A DNA stretch of 64,000 bases from Ifrita kowaldi (GCA_013398055.1 VZRS01012511.1:15346-79345), one strand, 5' to 3'. Counted from the first letter of the stretch, positions 22,472 through 36,500 are shown. Numbers and translations are program-made. Notes: generated by a model from the sequence alone, not told the origin.

Positions 22472-22865
22472 AGGAATGTGCTCAGTGCAGGTGGCAGCTG
22501 CAGGTGAGCTCTGGGTGGGATTCCCAGAGGAGAGGCCGGGAATTGCCACTCTTTGGATAACAAAGGGCACCTGTGGCTCATGTGATCGTGACGCTCCCCG
22601 TGCTTGGACTGGGAGGAGATAAAAGCCCAGCGGCTGCTTTGTGCTGGGTCCCTCCTTGGAAGCACCAGCTTGAGCTGTTATTTTAGTATTTAGTTGCTAC
22701 ACCAAGATTAAATTGTTTTAAGGATCTGGATGACTGACACTCTGCTGGGGGAAGCCGGGGGTTGAGCTGGTAAGGAAACCTGGTGTGACTGAGAGTGCGG
22801 GGTGGCCTCGGTTGCAGCTCAGGTGGTGCAAGTGCTCACGTGGCTCCTGGATACTTGGACAGAGA
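22472..22865 (+). mobile_element. LTR-like insertion inside the CR1
   Basis: About 394 bases unrelated to CR1 separate the two halves. A TATA-like GATAAAA (22618-22624) is followed about 85 bases later by the poly(A) signal variant ATTAAA (22707-22712). This fits the promoter-R-polyadenylation layout of an avian retroviral LTR. The edges begin and end close to TG...CA, but I could not fix a clear target-site duplication. It is probably a solo LTR with no internal genes. Family not identified. Confidence 0.5.
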
Positions 22866-23080
22866 AGTTTGGAAAGTTCAGAGACATTTCTTCTCTGAAA
22901 GGATGGTCAGTCATGGGAACAAGCTGCTCAGGGCAGTGGTGGAATCACTGTGGCTGGGAGCATCCAAAAACTGTATGGATGTGGCATTGGGGGATTTGGT
23001 TTAGTGCTGGGCTAATGGTCGGACTGGATAATCATAGAGGTCTTTTCCAATCCTAAGAATTCTATGATTCTATGGCTCTG
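22866..23080 (+). mobile_element. CR1 LINE, right half with intact octamer tail
   Basis: TTTCTTCTCTGAAAGGATGG, GTCATGGGAACAAGCTGCTC and GGGCAGTGGTGGAATCACTG continue the CR1 ORF2 end. The copy finishes in AATTCTATGATTCTATGG, two tandem copies of the ATTCTATG octamer that CR1 uses to prime integration. Together with the left half this was one 5'-truncated insertion later split by the LTR-like element. Confidence 0.9.
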
Positions 23081-26000
23081 TACCAGCTGTCCCTTCAGAT
23101 TGTGAGTAGTGATAGCCCCTCAACAAAATGTGTTTTAAATTGAGGCATTTAAGAGGTAATATAGTACTCCATAGAAAATAATTTAGAGAGTCATGAAGAA
23201 AATAAGAGAAGGGTTTCTAGGGGTTTCAAATTTTATTGTTCTTCAGTGCCTTTCCATTGGGCCGTTTTTCACATCCGGTGTGAAACCCAGCTGAAGGCAA
23301 TTTGAATGATTACATTTGCCATTGTCTGCTATCTCAAAGGCCTCCCCTGCAGTATCCTGTTGTCAGCTTCAGCTGAGGAACTGGTGGGTTAATGAGGGAG
23401 ACTGAAATGCCTTCTGATCCAGACAGGTGGTATTCCCAAATCAGACCGAGCTGGCAAGACAGCACAGTGAAGCTCTAGCTGCCACCGCCTGCAGTGGAAT
23501 ACTTTGGTACCCAGAGCTGTCAGTACAGAGCTGTTCATGGGCTCTGAGTTTAGGATATAGAAAGGGAACCAAGGACTTCAAAGCTGTGCTGTGCTCCGAG
23601 TTTCCATATGCAGCTTGAAGATCCCAGCATTTCTGCATATGCATGTGTTTTATCTAAACACCATATGGTTTTGCTGACCTGTGCAATGTTGATATTTCTA
23701 CCCTAATTTGTGTGTGTGTTTCTCTGTGCACTGCCTGGTTTAGTTCTAGGAAAATGGTTAGAGAGCTGCTGAGTCAGTGCAGCTGGGATAATGAGCCGAC
23801 CTACTTTTCCTGTCTCTTTGGGACATCCGTGCATTATTGGAAGAAAAAATTAATTGCTAAAGATAATCCTTTCCACGGTACAGTCAATGTGGAAAATCAC
23901 TTCACCTATCACTATATTTGTCCCTAAACTCAGCCATAAAAGCAGCCTACAGCAATAATACCAGGAACAGCACTAGCTGAGAAAAATATTAAAGTAACAT
24001 TCATGTATAACAACTGTGCAGCCCAAGGTCATAAAGCAAGTAGTCCAAGCACCAAAAGGTGGGCTTCAGCACGCTACTGTTTGTAAGATTTGCAGTGGAA
24101 TGGTGAAGAAGTGGAAAGCCTTAATTAATTCAGTATCTTTTGATACAAGCTATTCCCTTTTAAAATGAGCAAGGATCTGTGCAAAAAAAATCTTGATTCT
24201 TATCTGCTAGTCTTTTATGTGCCAGCTTTAAGGTGCAACACAGTGTTCTGTTATTCTATGTGTAGGAGTGTTGCCACAGCTAGAATTTATTTTGGTAAAA
24301 TAGGTCTGAAATCAGAGTGATGTGACTTCCAGCTTCATGAAGTTACACGTTTAGTTACGTATTGTAGCCACCATACCCGACCTGGCGAGAATTTACCACT
24401 TTATCTGAGAGTTTATCTGACTTTGTGGTGTTTTTCCAGCAAGAGAACTCACCTATGGTAATGCTGGTAGGAGAGAGCACCAAGATTTAGTATAGCTTGG
24501 TGAGGATGATAGACGTGCCATCAGTTTGGGGATTTCTATGCTGTGTGCCTGCTCAGAGCCCTGGAGTAGCTGCCAGGTCCAGAGAGCAACGTCCAGTTTC
24601 ATGTAGAGGTACTGGCTTAGGTCCTAGCAGCAGTGTAGTGTATCCAGCACACCCAATGTGCTCCCCCAGGGTAGTTATGCCTCCAGTTCTGGAATGAGGC
24701 TTTTGGTAGAGTTAGCTGAGCTGTCCCAGCATGGTGCATCCTCACACAGTCATGAAATATCCATAACATGATCTGTGCAGGGAGATCCCTGCATCTTGAG
24801 TACCCTGATCAGTCAAGGGAGAAAACTTGAGTTGGTGTGGAACATAGCACTGCAGAAGAGATGACATCAAAATGACAAAAAAAAAAAAAAAAAAGAGTAG
24901 TAGCCAGAGCACAAGAGTTTGTGTGAAAATGTGGGCATGAAAATTACCTGGATGGGAGCCATTTCACTGCTGAATTCACCCTGGTACCCTGTTTCTCTAG
25001 AGCTCATAAAAGGGTATAAATTAACAATGCCAGCTGTCTGCATGGAGCACATTTCTGGTATTTGCTGTGTAACAGTGTCTTTCCTACAAAGCTACTCAAT
25101 TTTCCATGCTATGGGCAGAGCTCTGTGTTCCTGCCAGGCTACCAGAATATCTGCTCCTCTCCTGCCAGCAAAGTCTGGCAGTAAACCCAGCATGCCTGGC
25201 CCAGGAAGGTCAGTGCAGATTTTCTTCCCTATGTGGAGCAGGTTTACCTGCTGGTCTGGATGCACCTGGGCCATGCAGCCTCACTCTGGGACCTGCATGG
25301 AAGAAAGAGGCTGCTGCTCATCTATTCTTTTAGCAGATGTAATTTCATGGGTTTTAGCAACTTGAAGCATCTCTTGGGCAGTTTATGCCCGTGTGCAATG
25401 GTCCCAGGGCTCCTGGTGTAAAGAGTGTTGAGATATTTGTCCTTCCCTGGCTCATCCCATGGTCTCTGTGAGGTTATGTGAGCCTTTCTCCTAAAGGCCT
25501 TTACCTGGGTGAAGAGTCACAGCCTTTTCTGTTCCTATCACTGATTCAATTTCTCTGTTTTATCTGTGTGTTCTGCCCTCTCTCTGGTGGGAAAGGGGCA
25601 GATATATGTTTCTTTATCTCCAAGGACCACTTAACTGGTGCTGCATTTCAGCATTGAATATCAAAGCCTCAGAGATGGTTTATGTAGCAAAACAATAAAG
25701 CATTCATAATTCTCCCTCACATGAGAAATAAGGCAACCATACAGTTTAAAATAAATCTTCAGCTAACTCTAGACATATGTAAAGTTGCTCAATATGATTA
25801 GTTTTGCTCTTCCACAGTCCAGTCATTTTCTTCATTCCCCTCTGAGATTTCTGCCTGTAATTTCTCTCTAGACTCAGCATTAGATATTCTGTTTCAATGC
25901 AGTTCTGAAAACTGTGCATTTCTTTATTCTAACCCATGTTTCAGACATACTGAAAACATGCTCTTGGACACTGCTTCATTTGGAAGATTTAAGGGTCTTG

Positions 26001-26146
26001 TAAGTGAACTGTCTTTCCATGCTAGGGTTGGGCAAACTGTGATGGGGAAGAAAACCACTTGTTAGTCATGAGAGAGAGCATATTTCCCATTAAAATACGT
26101 GTATATAGTGAATAATTTTAGATTTCAGTATTCATTTTCTGTTGAT
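23081..26146. other. Non-coding stretch with a long A tract
   Basis: No gene is recognised. An 18-base A run at 24877-24894 follows non-descript sequence and could mark an old retroposed copy, but no source gene or target duplication is evident. The plus frame 24919-25365 (148 codons, first codon TTG) has no recognisable domain. Confidence 0.45.
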
Positions 26147-26165
26147 CCCCCCTCCCCCCCCCCCC
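26147..26165. repeat. Poly(C) tract
   Basis: C6-T-C12 on the plus strand gives a G18 tract with one A on the minus strand. It has the run lengths needed for a G-quadruplex on the minus strand or an i-motif on the plus strand. Confidence 0.8.
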
Positions 26166-29100
26166 TTAAAACAGAGATGCTCTTTCAATCCTGGAGCTGT
26201 GAAACTGTAATATTTGGTAGTATTTGGGAAATAATGCTAATATTTTTGTTTGAATTCTGCTCAAGATTTCCCTTGGGCTGTATGCTGGTGGATTAACATC
26301 ATAATAGGAATGAATGCACACATCAAGTGCATAAAAGAAATGACAGGTAGATACACAGGAAGTACATTTTGTGTTTTCTGAATGTGAATGGTTCACATCG
26401 TCTGAAAGTGTTGATGAACCTCCACAGACCTCTCTGAGAAAAAGGCAGGACTTTAAAAACACAGCCAGAATTCTGTGTAAGGAGAAGATTCTGAAGTTGA
26501 CCCAGGTTAAGGAAATTACTTGGGGTGATGTTAGGCTCTTTAGGCCTGAGGGGTATTTTAATCCTATGAGGATTTAATCTATATTGTGGATGTATATGAG
26601 GAAAGAAAGATAATTTTGGATAACGAATGCTCATGGTGTACTCTCCATGACTTTGGCTAAATTCAACCACCCTTCATGAAGGCTAAATCTAATTAAGGTA
26701 TGTTTTTTCCCCTTATGCTTTCACAGGTCTGTTTATACCTTTTAAGATCAGTACAAGGTAAAGTTATCCTGCTTGTATGTAAAATACTTGTACTTCCTGT
26801 CTCTTCATGCATTTGCAAGAGAAATTCTTGTTTTCTTTGTTAGGTTTTGAACCTTGTCTTTATTTCTGTGATTTTTTTTTTCCCATTTGCATGTTTTTCA
26901 GTGATAGTTTGTGTTTGGAAGCATTTGTATTTTCAAGAGCAACTGCAATGCAGTCTATTTAAATGCATTGCAAAGCATGTTTGGCGTGATTGCAAAGAAA
27001 ACACAGCCTAATTGTAAGATATTCCACTTATTTCTAATTGGAGTACTGGCACTGCAGCTATGGTGAAGTGTAACTGTGAGGGGCTCTGATGGGTACTGTG
27101 TCATTAGATATACAATGAGTTTTTCTCAGTAATGCCAGACAGAACAGTTACCAAACAGCTAGAGATGAATCACATCAGTGGTAGTTTCTGGGCACTATAA
27201 GAGAGCATTTCCTCCTAAATTTTGTTACTTACGATACTGATAATAGGAACATTAGGCTTGGGTCTGATATATGTTTACTGAACCTTATGGAAAATAACAC
27301 AGAACATTACTGAAATGGAAAGTTTTTCTTTGTTTGCCTTGACTGTTAAGAAGTGCTTTTTGTTTTGGTTCTTTCACTTTTCCATGTGCATCCACTTTTC
27401 ACTTTGGCTTTTTTTTTTTCCTCAATTATGTTAAAATGTTCCCTTAGGCCTTTCCATGGCAGTTCTGCAAGGGGGTAAAACAATGTTTAAGGTCTCTGTA
27501 GCCATGAAACTGTACATTTGTCCAGACAAAAGGTCAGTGTGTTACATGCTTTGGTGTTGCAGCTTCTTTTTTTTTTTTTTTTAAACACTTTCATAAGAAG
27601 ACCAGATTAGCAAATGAGATTTAAGATGAAGAAAATAGGTATTTACATAACCTGATTTTAAACATGAGATGTAGATACATCTCCTACCCACTTCACTAGA
27701 ATTCCAGTCTCAGTAAAAGAGGAATTTCTAGCGAAACTGAAGAAAGCCTGTCATGCTTTTAAGACAGGGTTTGTTTGCAAAGCTATCAGGAATTCGATAG
27801 ATTTATCACAGTACTTCTTGCAACTCATACAGCTACGTGTATAAACCATAGTTCCAGCTATTAGAGCTATTCTTGCAGTAAAAAAAAAAAAAAAGTGTGT
27901 TTCCCCTAGTTCTATTTGTATCTTACTAAGGAAGAAGAAGTTGTGGTGTCTTGTTTTCCTTGTGTCACAGACAACCAGTCTGTGTGATCTCCTTCCTGTG
28001 CCAGTTTAGTCCTGCCTTGCCGTGGAAAGACTTTTTCTCCAGAGCTTTAGACATTTTCTTGCTTGCAGAAGCATTTATAAGGGAGTATTTCAGAAAAGGC
28101 TTCTGGACTCGTGAATCTCTTCCTGGATGCAAACTTATGTTCCTGATTCTGAGATTCTCAGAGCAGTGTTACTCAAAATCAGCTTCATCTATTATTTAGG
28201 TGTTGATGAGATCCAAATTTCTCCCCTGTATTTTAGTGGGCTGGGTGAAGAGTTAGAGCTTTAAGTTATGGAGGCTGAGAGGCAGAATAAACTGTGGTGC
28301 TCTTAAAGTGCATTGTCAGGAATACAGAAATAATTTCCTGGGTAAGGAGAATCAATTGCATTGTCTGAAGACCCACACTGAATGACAGTGATTCTTCCAG
28401 AGCACACAGAACTGTGCAATTATCATTAATAATGTAGGGGATTAAACAATTGATCATACAGTACCAGATCTTAAGGCCTTTATTTTATTACTTCAACAGG
28501 TTCCTAGTTTAAATTTGTCTTTAAGAACACTGATATTCAATTGTATACACAGCTGGTCTGTGTAACAGTCTGCTCCTTTAACGTGCTTTGCCTCTCATTC
28601 CACTTGTTCATCACTCTACCCCTTGCGTATTTCACCTTAAATTAGCTTCCAAACTCCTGAGGGATGGTAGTGAAACAGAACTTGTATTTGGATTTTCCAG
28701 CACCGTTCAGTAAATGTAAAACATGAAAGAGCTGTGTGTGCCCCCTGTGAAATGATGATGCAGAATTTGAGCAGGAAATACTTGACTTAAATAGGAAGGA
28801 AGGACCCATGAGTGAATCCAAAGAAATGTTATGCTGTTTAATAAAATGTTACCCCGTGATGTGTCTGAAGATGTAAGTTGTGAGCATTTTCCTGTTCAGC
28901 AAAGCAACAGGACAATTGATGTATTAGCTGCTGCAGGAGCTGATGTAATTTGCTGCCTAGAAGGAAAATTTTGAAAGACTAATTAAAGCTCCCTATTTTA
29001 CAGTCTTTTCAATAGCTTTATTTTTAATGTAAGTGTGAATGTACTAAAAACTGAAAATGCTTATCTTGACATTGTAGCTGGCATCTTGTAGAAGAGTTAC

Positions 29101-30487
29101 AGTTTGAGAGTCGCGCTGACAATATCAACAGCTCTGCCAGCTGAAGGTGACGAAGAGTCTTGGGTGGAGTGGGAAGCACAACTTCAGGTCACACAGCAGC
29201 CACTGGAACAGAAGCAAAGCTGCTTCTCCCAGTATCCTGGTGTATTGCTGCTGTTGCTTTTTGAAGGTGTTGACTGTCACTGCCAAACTCTTCTTTCAGT
29301 TGTTTTGGGAGCAGCTATTGCCTCGGAGTGACTGGTGTTTTTCAAACACGGCATATTTGAACGCGGCTACCGTGTTTGTGCTCTTCTTGCTAGCGAGGAG
29401 CTTCATCAAAATCTGCAAGTGTTTAGCATTCCACTGTTTCATAAATTGTTGGCAGAGATTCAGAGGTTTTACAGTGCAACTGGGAAAATTGAAGGTGTTC
29501 AAGGACTAAGAGATGAGCAAGGATAAGTGAGCTTAGCTGTCTGCTTGAAAATGCAGGGAAAATGTACAGGAAAAAGCCACGGTGCCATATGGGGGCTATA
29601 CCATGTAAGTACAATTCTGTGCTGAATTGCATTCCAGAATACATAACCCACATCTGCTTCGTGGTGTTTGTAGTTCAGTGTGGCCACAGCTGCATCTAGA
29701 TGTTTAGAATTCTGATATTATTTTTAACTGACTCAAGCAGTCTTTACATTGGGTAAGTACATGGGCAGAATGAATGTACCAGTCCTATTTTACAAGGAAA
29801 ATCGTTCTTCATCTTAAAACTTTTGGGATATCTTCTATGATTTCTTTACTAAAATACTATTATGGTTTATAAAACATAACAATATCCTTTTGCTATAAAG
29901 TTTACATTAACATATGATTTGTGTTTTTCTTCTGGAAACTTAGTATAACTAGACTGCTACAAGAGTTGGTTTTTGTTCACACTTTTCTCATTTTAATTTT
30001 TTTAGTGAAACATGCTGCCTAATCTAGACTACTCTTTATATAATCCAAGTAGATTTTTCATTTTTTTCAGAGTACCATGTAAGGGCAACGAAATAATGAA
30101 AGGAACACCCAATCTGGCTGTTAAGGTCATGACTTTATACAGTGCTTTCATTTGAACAATCAGAATTTATGCTGTATTTTAAGGAGCTTCTTGAGTGATA
30201 TGGTTTGCAATTTAAATTAGTTTACCCCTGAATTTTCCTTCAAAGTTATATAATGTCTTAAATTACACAAAAAGCTAATAAGTAATTAACCCATTTTGCA
30301 CACATAAAACCTCTAGGTGAAATCCAGTATTTTGTAAAGTACTTGTAATAAACCCTATATTACACTAATGAAATGATTAAATGAAAATATCTCCTTTATA
30401 CATTTCATCAGGCATTTTGTGGTGTACTTCTTTTCACTGCATACAATTACTAATGGGAGAGGGGATTCCATTTTGCCACTTTTTATG
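26166..30487. other. AT-rich non-coding stretch
   Basis: No gene is recognised. Homopolymers: T16 at 27567-27582 and A15 at 27880-27894. At 29110-29400 there is a mild excess of CpG (for example GAACGCGGCTACCG), overlapping an unremarkable 120-codon frame (29147-29509). Confidence 0.45.
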
Positions 30488-30530
30488 GCAATTTAGATTC
30501 TGCAATTTAGATGCAGAATTTAGATTCTGC
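30488..30530. repeat. Short tandem repeat forming a hairpin
   Basis: The words GCAATTTAGATTCTGC and GCAGAATTTAGATTCTGC overlap in three near-copies of a 14-17-base unit. The last contains perfect arms GCAGAAT (30513-30519) and ATTCTGC (30524-30530) around TTAG. Confidence 0.7.
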
Positions 30531-33500
30531 AAACATGCTTATACTAGATTTTGATTAACAAAATCGTTGAAAACTACAGGTGGATCAGGGATTAGGTGAA
30601 TATCTGATGAAACTGGAGTGAGAAAGTACAAACTGTTTCTCACAGAAATCAGGAGCAGCTCAGGGTGCCAGCTGTCCCGTACAAAAAGAGAATGCAAATA
30701 TTCCTATACTTAATCCAATCATTAGCCTGGAAATTCCAGCAGGAAGCTTTAAAGCCCCGCTCAGGGCTGGTTTTGCTCACGGCTGCCTGAGTTGGGCTGT
30801 GTGAGTTCACCTCTCTGCCCTGCTGCATTTCTTGGGGAGCAGGAGATTGTTACAGGGAGAGGGGCACTCGGGTGCAAATGCCTCTCTTCAGGTCGAGGAT
30901 GATAAGCAGTCTCATCAAATGAGAATGTGGTCTGGGAGAAATGGCTGTAGAGGCCTTTGAGACATGTCACAAAACACATGTGAAAACTAAAAGTCACGGA
31001 GGGATTGTCACAGGATGGATTTTATAACCTTGGTGGTTTAAATCTTCTAACTAGAAGACTGAGCACTCTGATCTTTTTTCTTTTGCTTTTTCTATGCATT
31101 AACTAAATATTCTCCCTACTCTGTAAAAGTGACTTTTTTTGAGTTGGAGCCAAAAACCAGCTTAGCAAAATATTTTGCTCCACGGCTGTCCTTAGAGTGG
31201 ACACAATTCAAGTGTCTTTCAAAGCAGGAGCATCCTAATTACCTGGAGAATCTCTCAGCTGCTTGTAGGATTTCATCTGCTGGGTGACAGAAGCATCTAC
31301 AAACCCATCCCTGTCCCCACTGCTGCAGCTCTGCTGTGCATAATAGGGAGGTTGTTTTATATATCTAATTCTTTTCACCCCTGTACTTTCTGGATCCTCT
31401 GAATAATTTATTTCCAAACTTCAAATCTGTAAAAATTTTGTGATACTTCCCAGTTCTGTGATCACCTTGTCGCTGGTCCCTCTGTTCCCAACACTGCTGA
31501 CATTTTGTTGGAAGGTGCAGCAGTGCTGCTTTTTGCTCAGCCCTGTGATGTGAGCTCGTATCGCTGGCTCAGGATAATGGAAGGGCAATCACCTCCCATG
31601 CTTCCATCCTTCAGTGAATCCACTCTCATTCAGGTGCCTCTTTATTCCTGCTGGGAGCAGATTCCTCCCACACAATACTGAAGCTATCTAGGAGTGCTGT
31701 TCGTTTCATCAGCATTTCCTCTTTGTTGCCCATTTGGGTTCTGCAACTCTTCTTGCCTCTAAATTCCTTTTTTTTCTTTTTTTGGTTCTCTTTTATTTTG
31801 CTATTTCTGTTTAGAATGGGATGCACTTCTCAGTCCTCAGGAATACATTTCTTTTCTATTCTCCATGATTCCCCTCAAGCTCAGAATTTGATGCCGATTG
31901 CTTTAGCCTGAGTACTTCATTGTGCTTAAGCAGCTGCTCACATTTAAGCACAAGAAGTTAAACTATTAAAATTTAAACACATGCTTTTCCCAAATCAGAA
32001 TGGGCGGTACCTTTAGCCTTTTCCTGAATGGGAGGCTAAAAACCTGAATATGAATAGAAATCGAATTAAATCTTTTGTGAATATTGAGCAAGTACCTATA
32101 ACATATATGTATTTAAGTGCTTTCCCAAGTATAGGAATTTTACCCTGATTTTAAGTTCTTCCCAGCAAGAAACATACTTTTGTTTTTCTAATTAACTGCA
32201 GTTACTGACTAGAAAAAAGATATAGTGCTTTTACAGATAATTAGGGGAGGGTGTTTTGCTAGTTCACTTCTCTATTTTCTCATTAGACAGGCATCTATTC
32301 ATCATTCTCAGATTCTGCAGACAGGATTTTTCTGCTGACAATGTACAAGTGTAACTTATTCTTATGCAGAGCTGGCAGCTAAACCTTAGTTATAGCATTA
32401 TTTTGTTGTTGGATGCTGTTCCTGAACTGCTCTTGTTAAAGAAAGTGTGTGTATGTATTTATTTACCTGTCTCTTTCTGTGATGGAAGAGAGCATTTGAA
32501 AATTAAGGGCCAAAATGTGATTTTAAGACAGTTTTATTGCACATTATTTTTATATACACTGAATGTAGACAATTATTACTCCCCTCCTACCCCCAATTTT
32601 TTGGAATACTCTGCTTTACTTCCTTGAAAATATTTGTTTATGGACAGCAGAAAAATCAAAATAAGTTCATACTATAGTGACAGAATTAATGAAAAATGCA
32701 AGTTGAAAAATTCTCTCAAAATATTTCAGCTTGATTTGCTTTGAAAAGCTTGCTTGTCTGAGTAGAATGACTGAAAAAGGGTATTGTACAGGAAAAGCCC
32801 TGTTATGAATGCCTGAAATTTTTGGAGTTATTTTTGAATAGATTGATTCATATTCAGATTAGCTTCCTGCCAGATGGAGGGAATTTACAGTAAATCAGTT
32901 CTTGGCAGGAGAGAAATAAAAAATGAACAACATCTGCTTATTTATAAAAGTTGTCCTATTCTTTTTCTGTATTGGTGGGGCACAAATTACCTACCCAAGG
33001 AAAGTTTTATGACCAATAAGCTGGGGAATGTTAAAGCTTACAGGGATGAGAAGGCATTTGTGTTTACAAAAGAGGTTGGCACCAGAGTGTGTTTACAGAT
33101 TGTACACAGCACCTTTGCACAATACAGCCGCTGCTGCTCAGCATCTCTGTCTGCTGAGCTTCTGTTCCAGCACTGGGTCTTGGTGCAGGAAAAGCCTTGC
33201 AGTTGCCAGAAGTTATTTTGGGCTGTGATCTTGCAGACGTGTCTCTGTAGGCAAACTCAAACATGCCACATCCACAGGGGAGGAAGACTCATGAGTATGC
33301 AAAACCCTAATAGCCTCCTTCTGGCCCATGCAAATCAAACTGTCCTGTGGTCTTATTAATATTTCTGTTCCCAAGTTTATTCTTTAGAAGTGGGATATTG
33401 GAGTGCTCAGATCTTAGGTCAATGTATTTGACTGCTCCTTTGTGATGACCCTACTGTGATGGGTGTGCCTGAGTTTTTAATAAGCAGTTTGTTTACACTA

Positions 33501-36500
33501 TTGGCATTTTAATGTACATGCACATAAAAAGACAAAGCTCAGGCCTTCTCAGTATCATTGATGTCCAAAGTACTGGCTCAAAGCTGCCGCAGTCAGAGGT
33601 TAGATGACTGAAGCAGGGGTTAACAGCATCCTTCTGGTATGAATAGCTTGCAGCAATCCTTCAGTGATTGCAACCTGTGATCAACAATAGCTGGAAGCTG
33701 CAGGCACAGCCATGATATTTCCCATACCTAACTTTGTTTACCAAAAATAGCTTGTGTTCTCTACCCAAATATTTCTAAGTAGAAATAGTTGTAGAGCAGT
33801 ATTTTGTTGTATGAGTTTAGAGATAAGACATCCTTGGAATGTTGGTAACTTATTTCCTCTACCTCAATAACCAGCAGATCCCCAAGCAGCACCTGGGCAG
33901 AGGAACAGAGTGGAGACAAAGGCACCTTTGAAACTGGTCCGTGCTTGGGGATCACTGGTGGCTGTTCACACAATTATCGAGGGTGATCCCCAGCTGCAAG
34001 GTCACTCGAGCACTTTAAAAATCCTCAACAGCCTCCTGCTTTTAGCCCATTTCTCTCAGCATGGCCCCGTCCTTTCTGTGTGCAGTTGGCAATGGTCTGT
34101 AGGATCTGCTGGCTCTGAGTGGATCCTGCTGCTCCTCTGTTTTTCCCCAGCTCAGGAAAGCCCCTGTGTGCTGCACTCCCCTGCTTTGCTGTGGGATGCA
34201 GCTGCTCAGGTTCTGGTCACCTTGGTGAATGAAATCGCAGCTTTCATGTCTTTGTGAGATTTACGTGGAATGTAATCATCTATGGCAGATGTAAGATTAA
34301 AATTTTTTCCTCTCCTCTTATTTGTGAAATTCTATCATCCTGACCTAGAATGCCAAACATTTTGATTCCCCCCAGTTAAAAGTGTAATTATGTCAGATAT
34401 TTTACCAGCAAATCCACCAGGAGATATTATTGCTTTCTATTTTTCAGACACTGCCTGTCAAAGGACTTAGAATTAGCACTCTTGTCCTTGGCCAAAAAAA
34501 TGCCAAGGTAATAATCTCAATGATGACAGCCAGAACTGGGTGATGAATGAAGCCTGAAGTAATACACTCATTAGATTACATTTTCTCTTTTCTGAATGTA
34601 TATGTATGATACTTCTATTTCTTCTTAGGTAGTAGCAAAAATGTGCTAATGTAGTTTGAAAATTACACTGAGAAAAATGCATATTTTCAAATAATTCCCA
34701 CTTTGTGTTAGTGGTTGATATGCAGAAATTGTAGGTGTTTTATAAAATGACTGTATTTTGGAGACTAAATTTGAACTTCTAAGTGAATTAAAAGATTAGG
34801 CCATGATTAATATTTAACTTATTCTGTAAAATATATGTCTGTTAAGAAAGCAGCATTATAAAGCAGTCAGTTAGTATGCAATTCAGTGGATTTAAATGGG
34901 TATAACATAGCAGGGTTACAGCAAGAAAAGACCATGGCTATCAAAGGTGAAGCACGGAAGTTTTGTAAACTCTCATACCTAAGGACAGTGATAAATGAGT
35001 AGAAAATGAAAAAGCTGTTACTTTACTTTTAAATTGCTTTACAGGCTAAGTTCCTGTGTCTTTTAAATACTTGGGTAACTGGGGTGTTCCATGTGGTACC
35101 TCCTGCATGCTGTAGGGAAGTGGAGGTGAACGAGGTGTCCAGTCTTTGCAGAATGGTGTCATCTGAAATAGAACCTGGTCTGCTATTTCTCCTTATAGAT
35201 TCAAAACCAAATCCTGCAAAATCCACACATGCCAACCTCACAGCCACTCTTAAGGAGAATTTGCTACCTTTTGGAGAAGGTAACAAACTATTTCAAATAC
35301 GTAGGTGTTAAAGGCAAAACCAGAAGGAGGCAGACAATGCTTCTCCATCACATATTGTATCTTCAGTCATCTCAAAGTTGCCAATATTATTCACATTTTA
35401 TGGTAGGTAGTCAAATGACTACCCTGGAGCACCCACTGCACCCAGAGATGCAAGAATGTGTCTGTTGAGTTCCAGTGTGTGGTTTGGTTTAGTTTTTTTT
35501 CCCCTCTGTGTCCTATTGCCTTCCTTTTTCTCAGCCAGGTCTTGAACCCTTCCTGCAAACCTCTTTGTTTACAAGAAACGTGTTGAAACAATGCTTGCAC
35601 TTAAATATTAGAGGTGATTGTTTTTGCCCTCCTTAGGGACAAAAGAGTCCCAAGAAGTCTGTGCAATCAGACTCCTAAGCACATTTCCACATTCACAGTG
35701 TGTAGTTATGAACACAAAAGGAAAAGGGAGGAAGCCAGGGACTTTCTGGGTAACGGGAATTATAATTTTGTGTGTGTTTCTGAACATTAGATTTTTTGCT
35801 GAAGAGCAAGACACTGTAGGCTGTGCAGTAAATATTTAGTATTCTATCAGGGAACACAAAACACATCACTGACCTTGAGTATCTTAGCAATTGTATTCAA
35901 GAAAATGAAAATTAGTTTATGCAAATAATACAGGACAATAATTAGATAAAGTATAATTTAATGCTTGAAAGATTTCTAAAAATTAATTTGGAGTTGCTAA
36001 TGGTGTAAAATGTCAATTGCTTTTCACAAATGTGTGTTTTCTTACAATTCATGTTTAAGGAGTTTAATGTATACGTTGCACATGGTAACTCAGATCTTCC
36101 TTCAGTAAAGTCCCAGAGCACACTGGCACTTCAGTTAGAGAAGATTCACTGATATCAGGGCAATTCTATACCTGAAAAATATGTTAGAAGGGTTTCATTA
36201 TAAATGCGTTTGCAGTGGCAAAAGCAAGTGGCAAGGTTCTGCAGTTAAGTTTGCAGCTCTCTGGTATTCTAACTACTCCTTGAAACACTATTTGCTTCTT
36301 CAGACTCTCCCTCCTTGTATTTGAAAGAGAAATAATGAGTAAAGTGGAGCAATTTTGGGGCATGATGAAAAATGGAACAAAGCAAGCTGCTTTTTCTTGG
36401 GCTTTAACAAAAGCTTTTATTTTTGAATGGCTGCTGAATCCTGTTGCTGGGCATTGATTGGCAAACACTGGAAAGAATCCTTTGTTGCCCATTATTGACA

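Noticed and set aside
22091..22507. 138-codon plus-strand frame
   Set aside because: It is mostly decayed CR1 ORF2 carried over into the LTR-like insert; not a separate gene.
24919..25365. 148-codon frame after the A18 tract
   Set aside because: It starts at TTG, and the poly(A) lies before it rather than after, so it does not fit a retrocopy.
32874..33359. 161-codon plus-strand frame, longest ATG-initiated frame outside repeats
   Set aside because: No domain, signal peptide or family resemblance, and composition matches the flanks. Kept only as a note in the region description.
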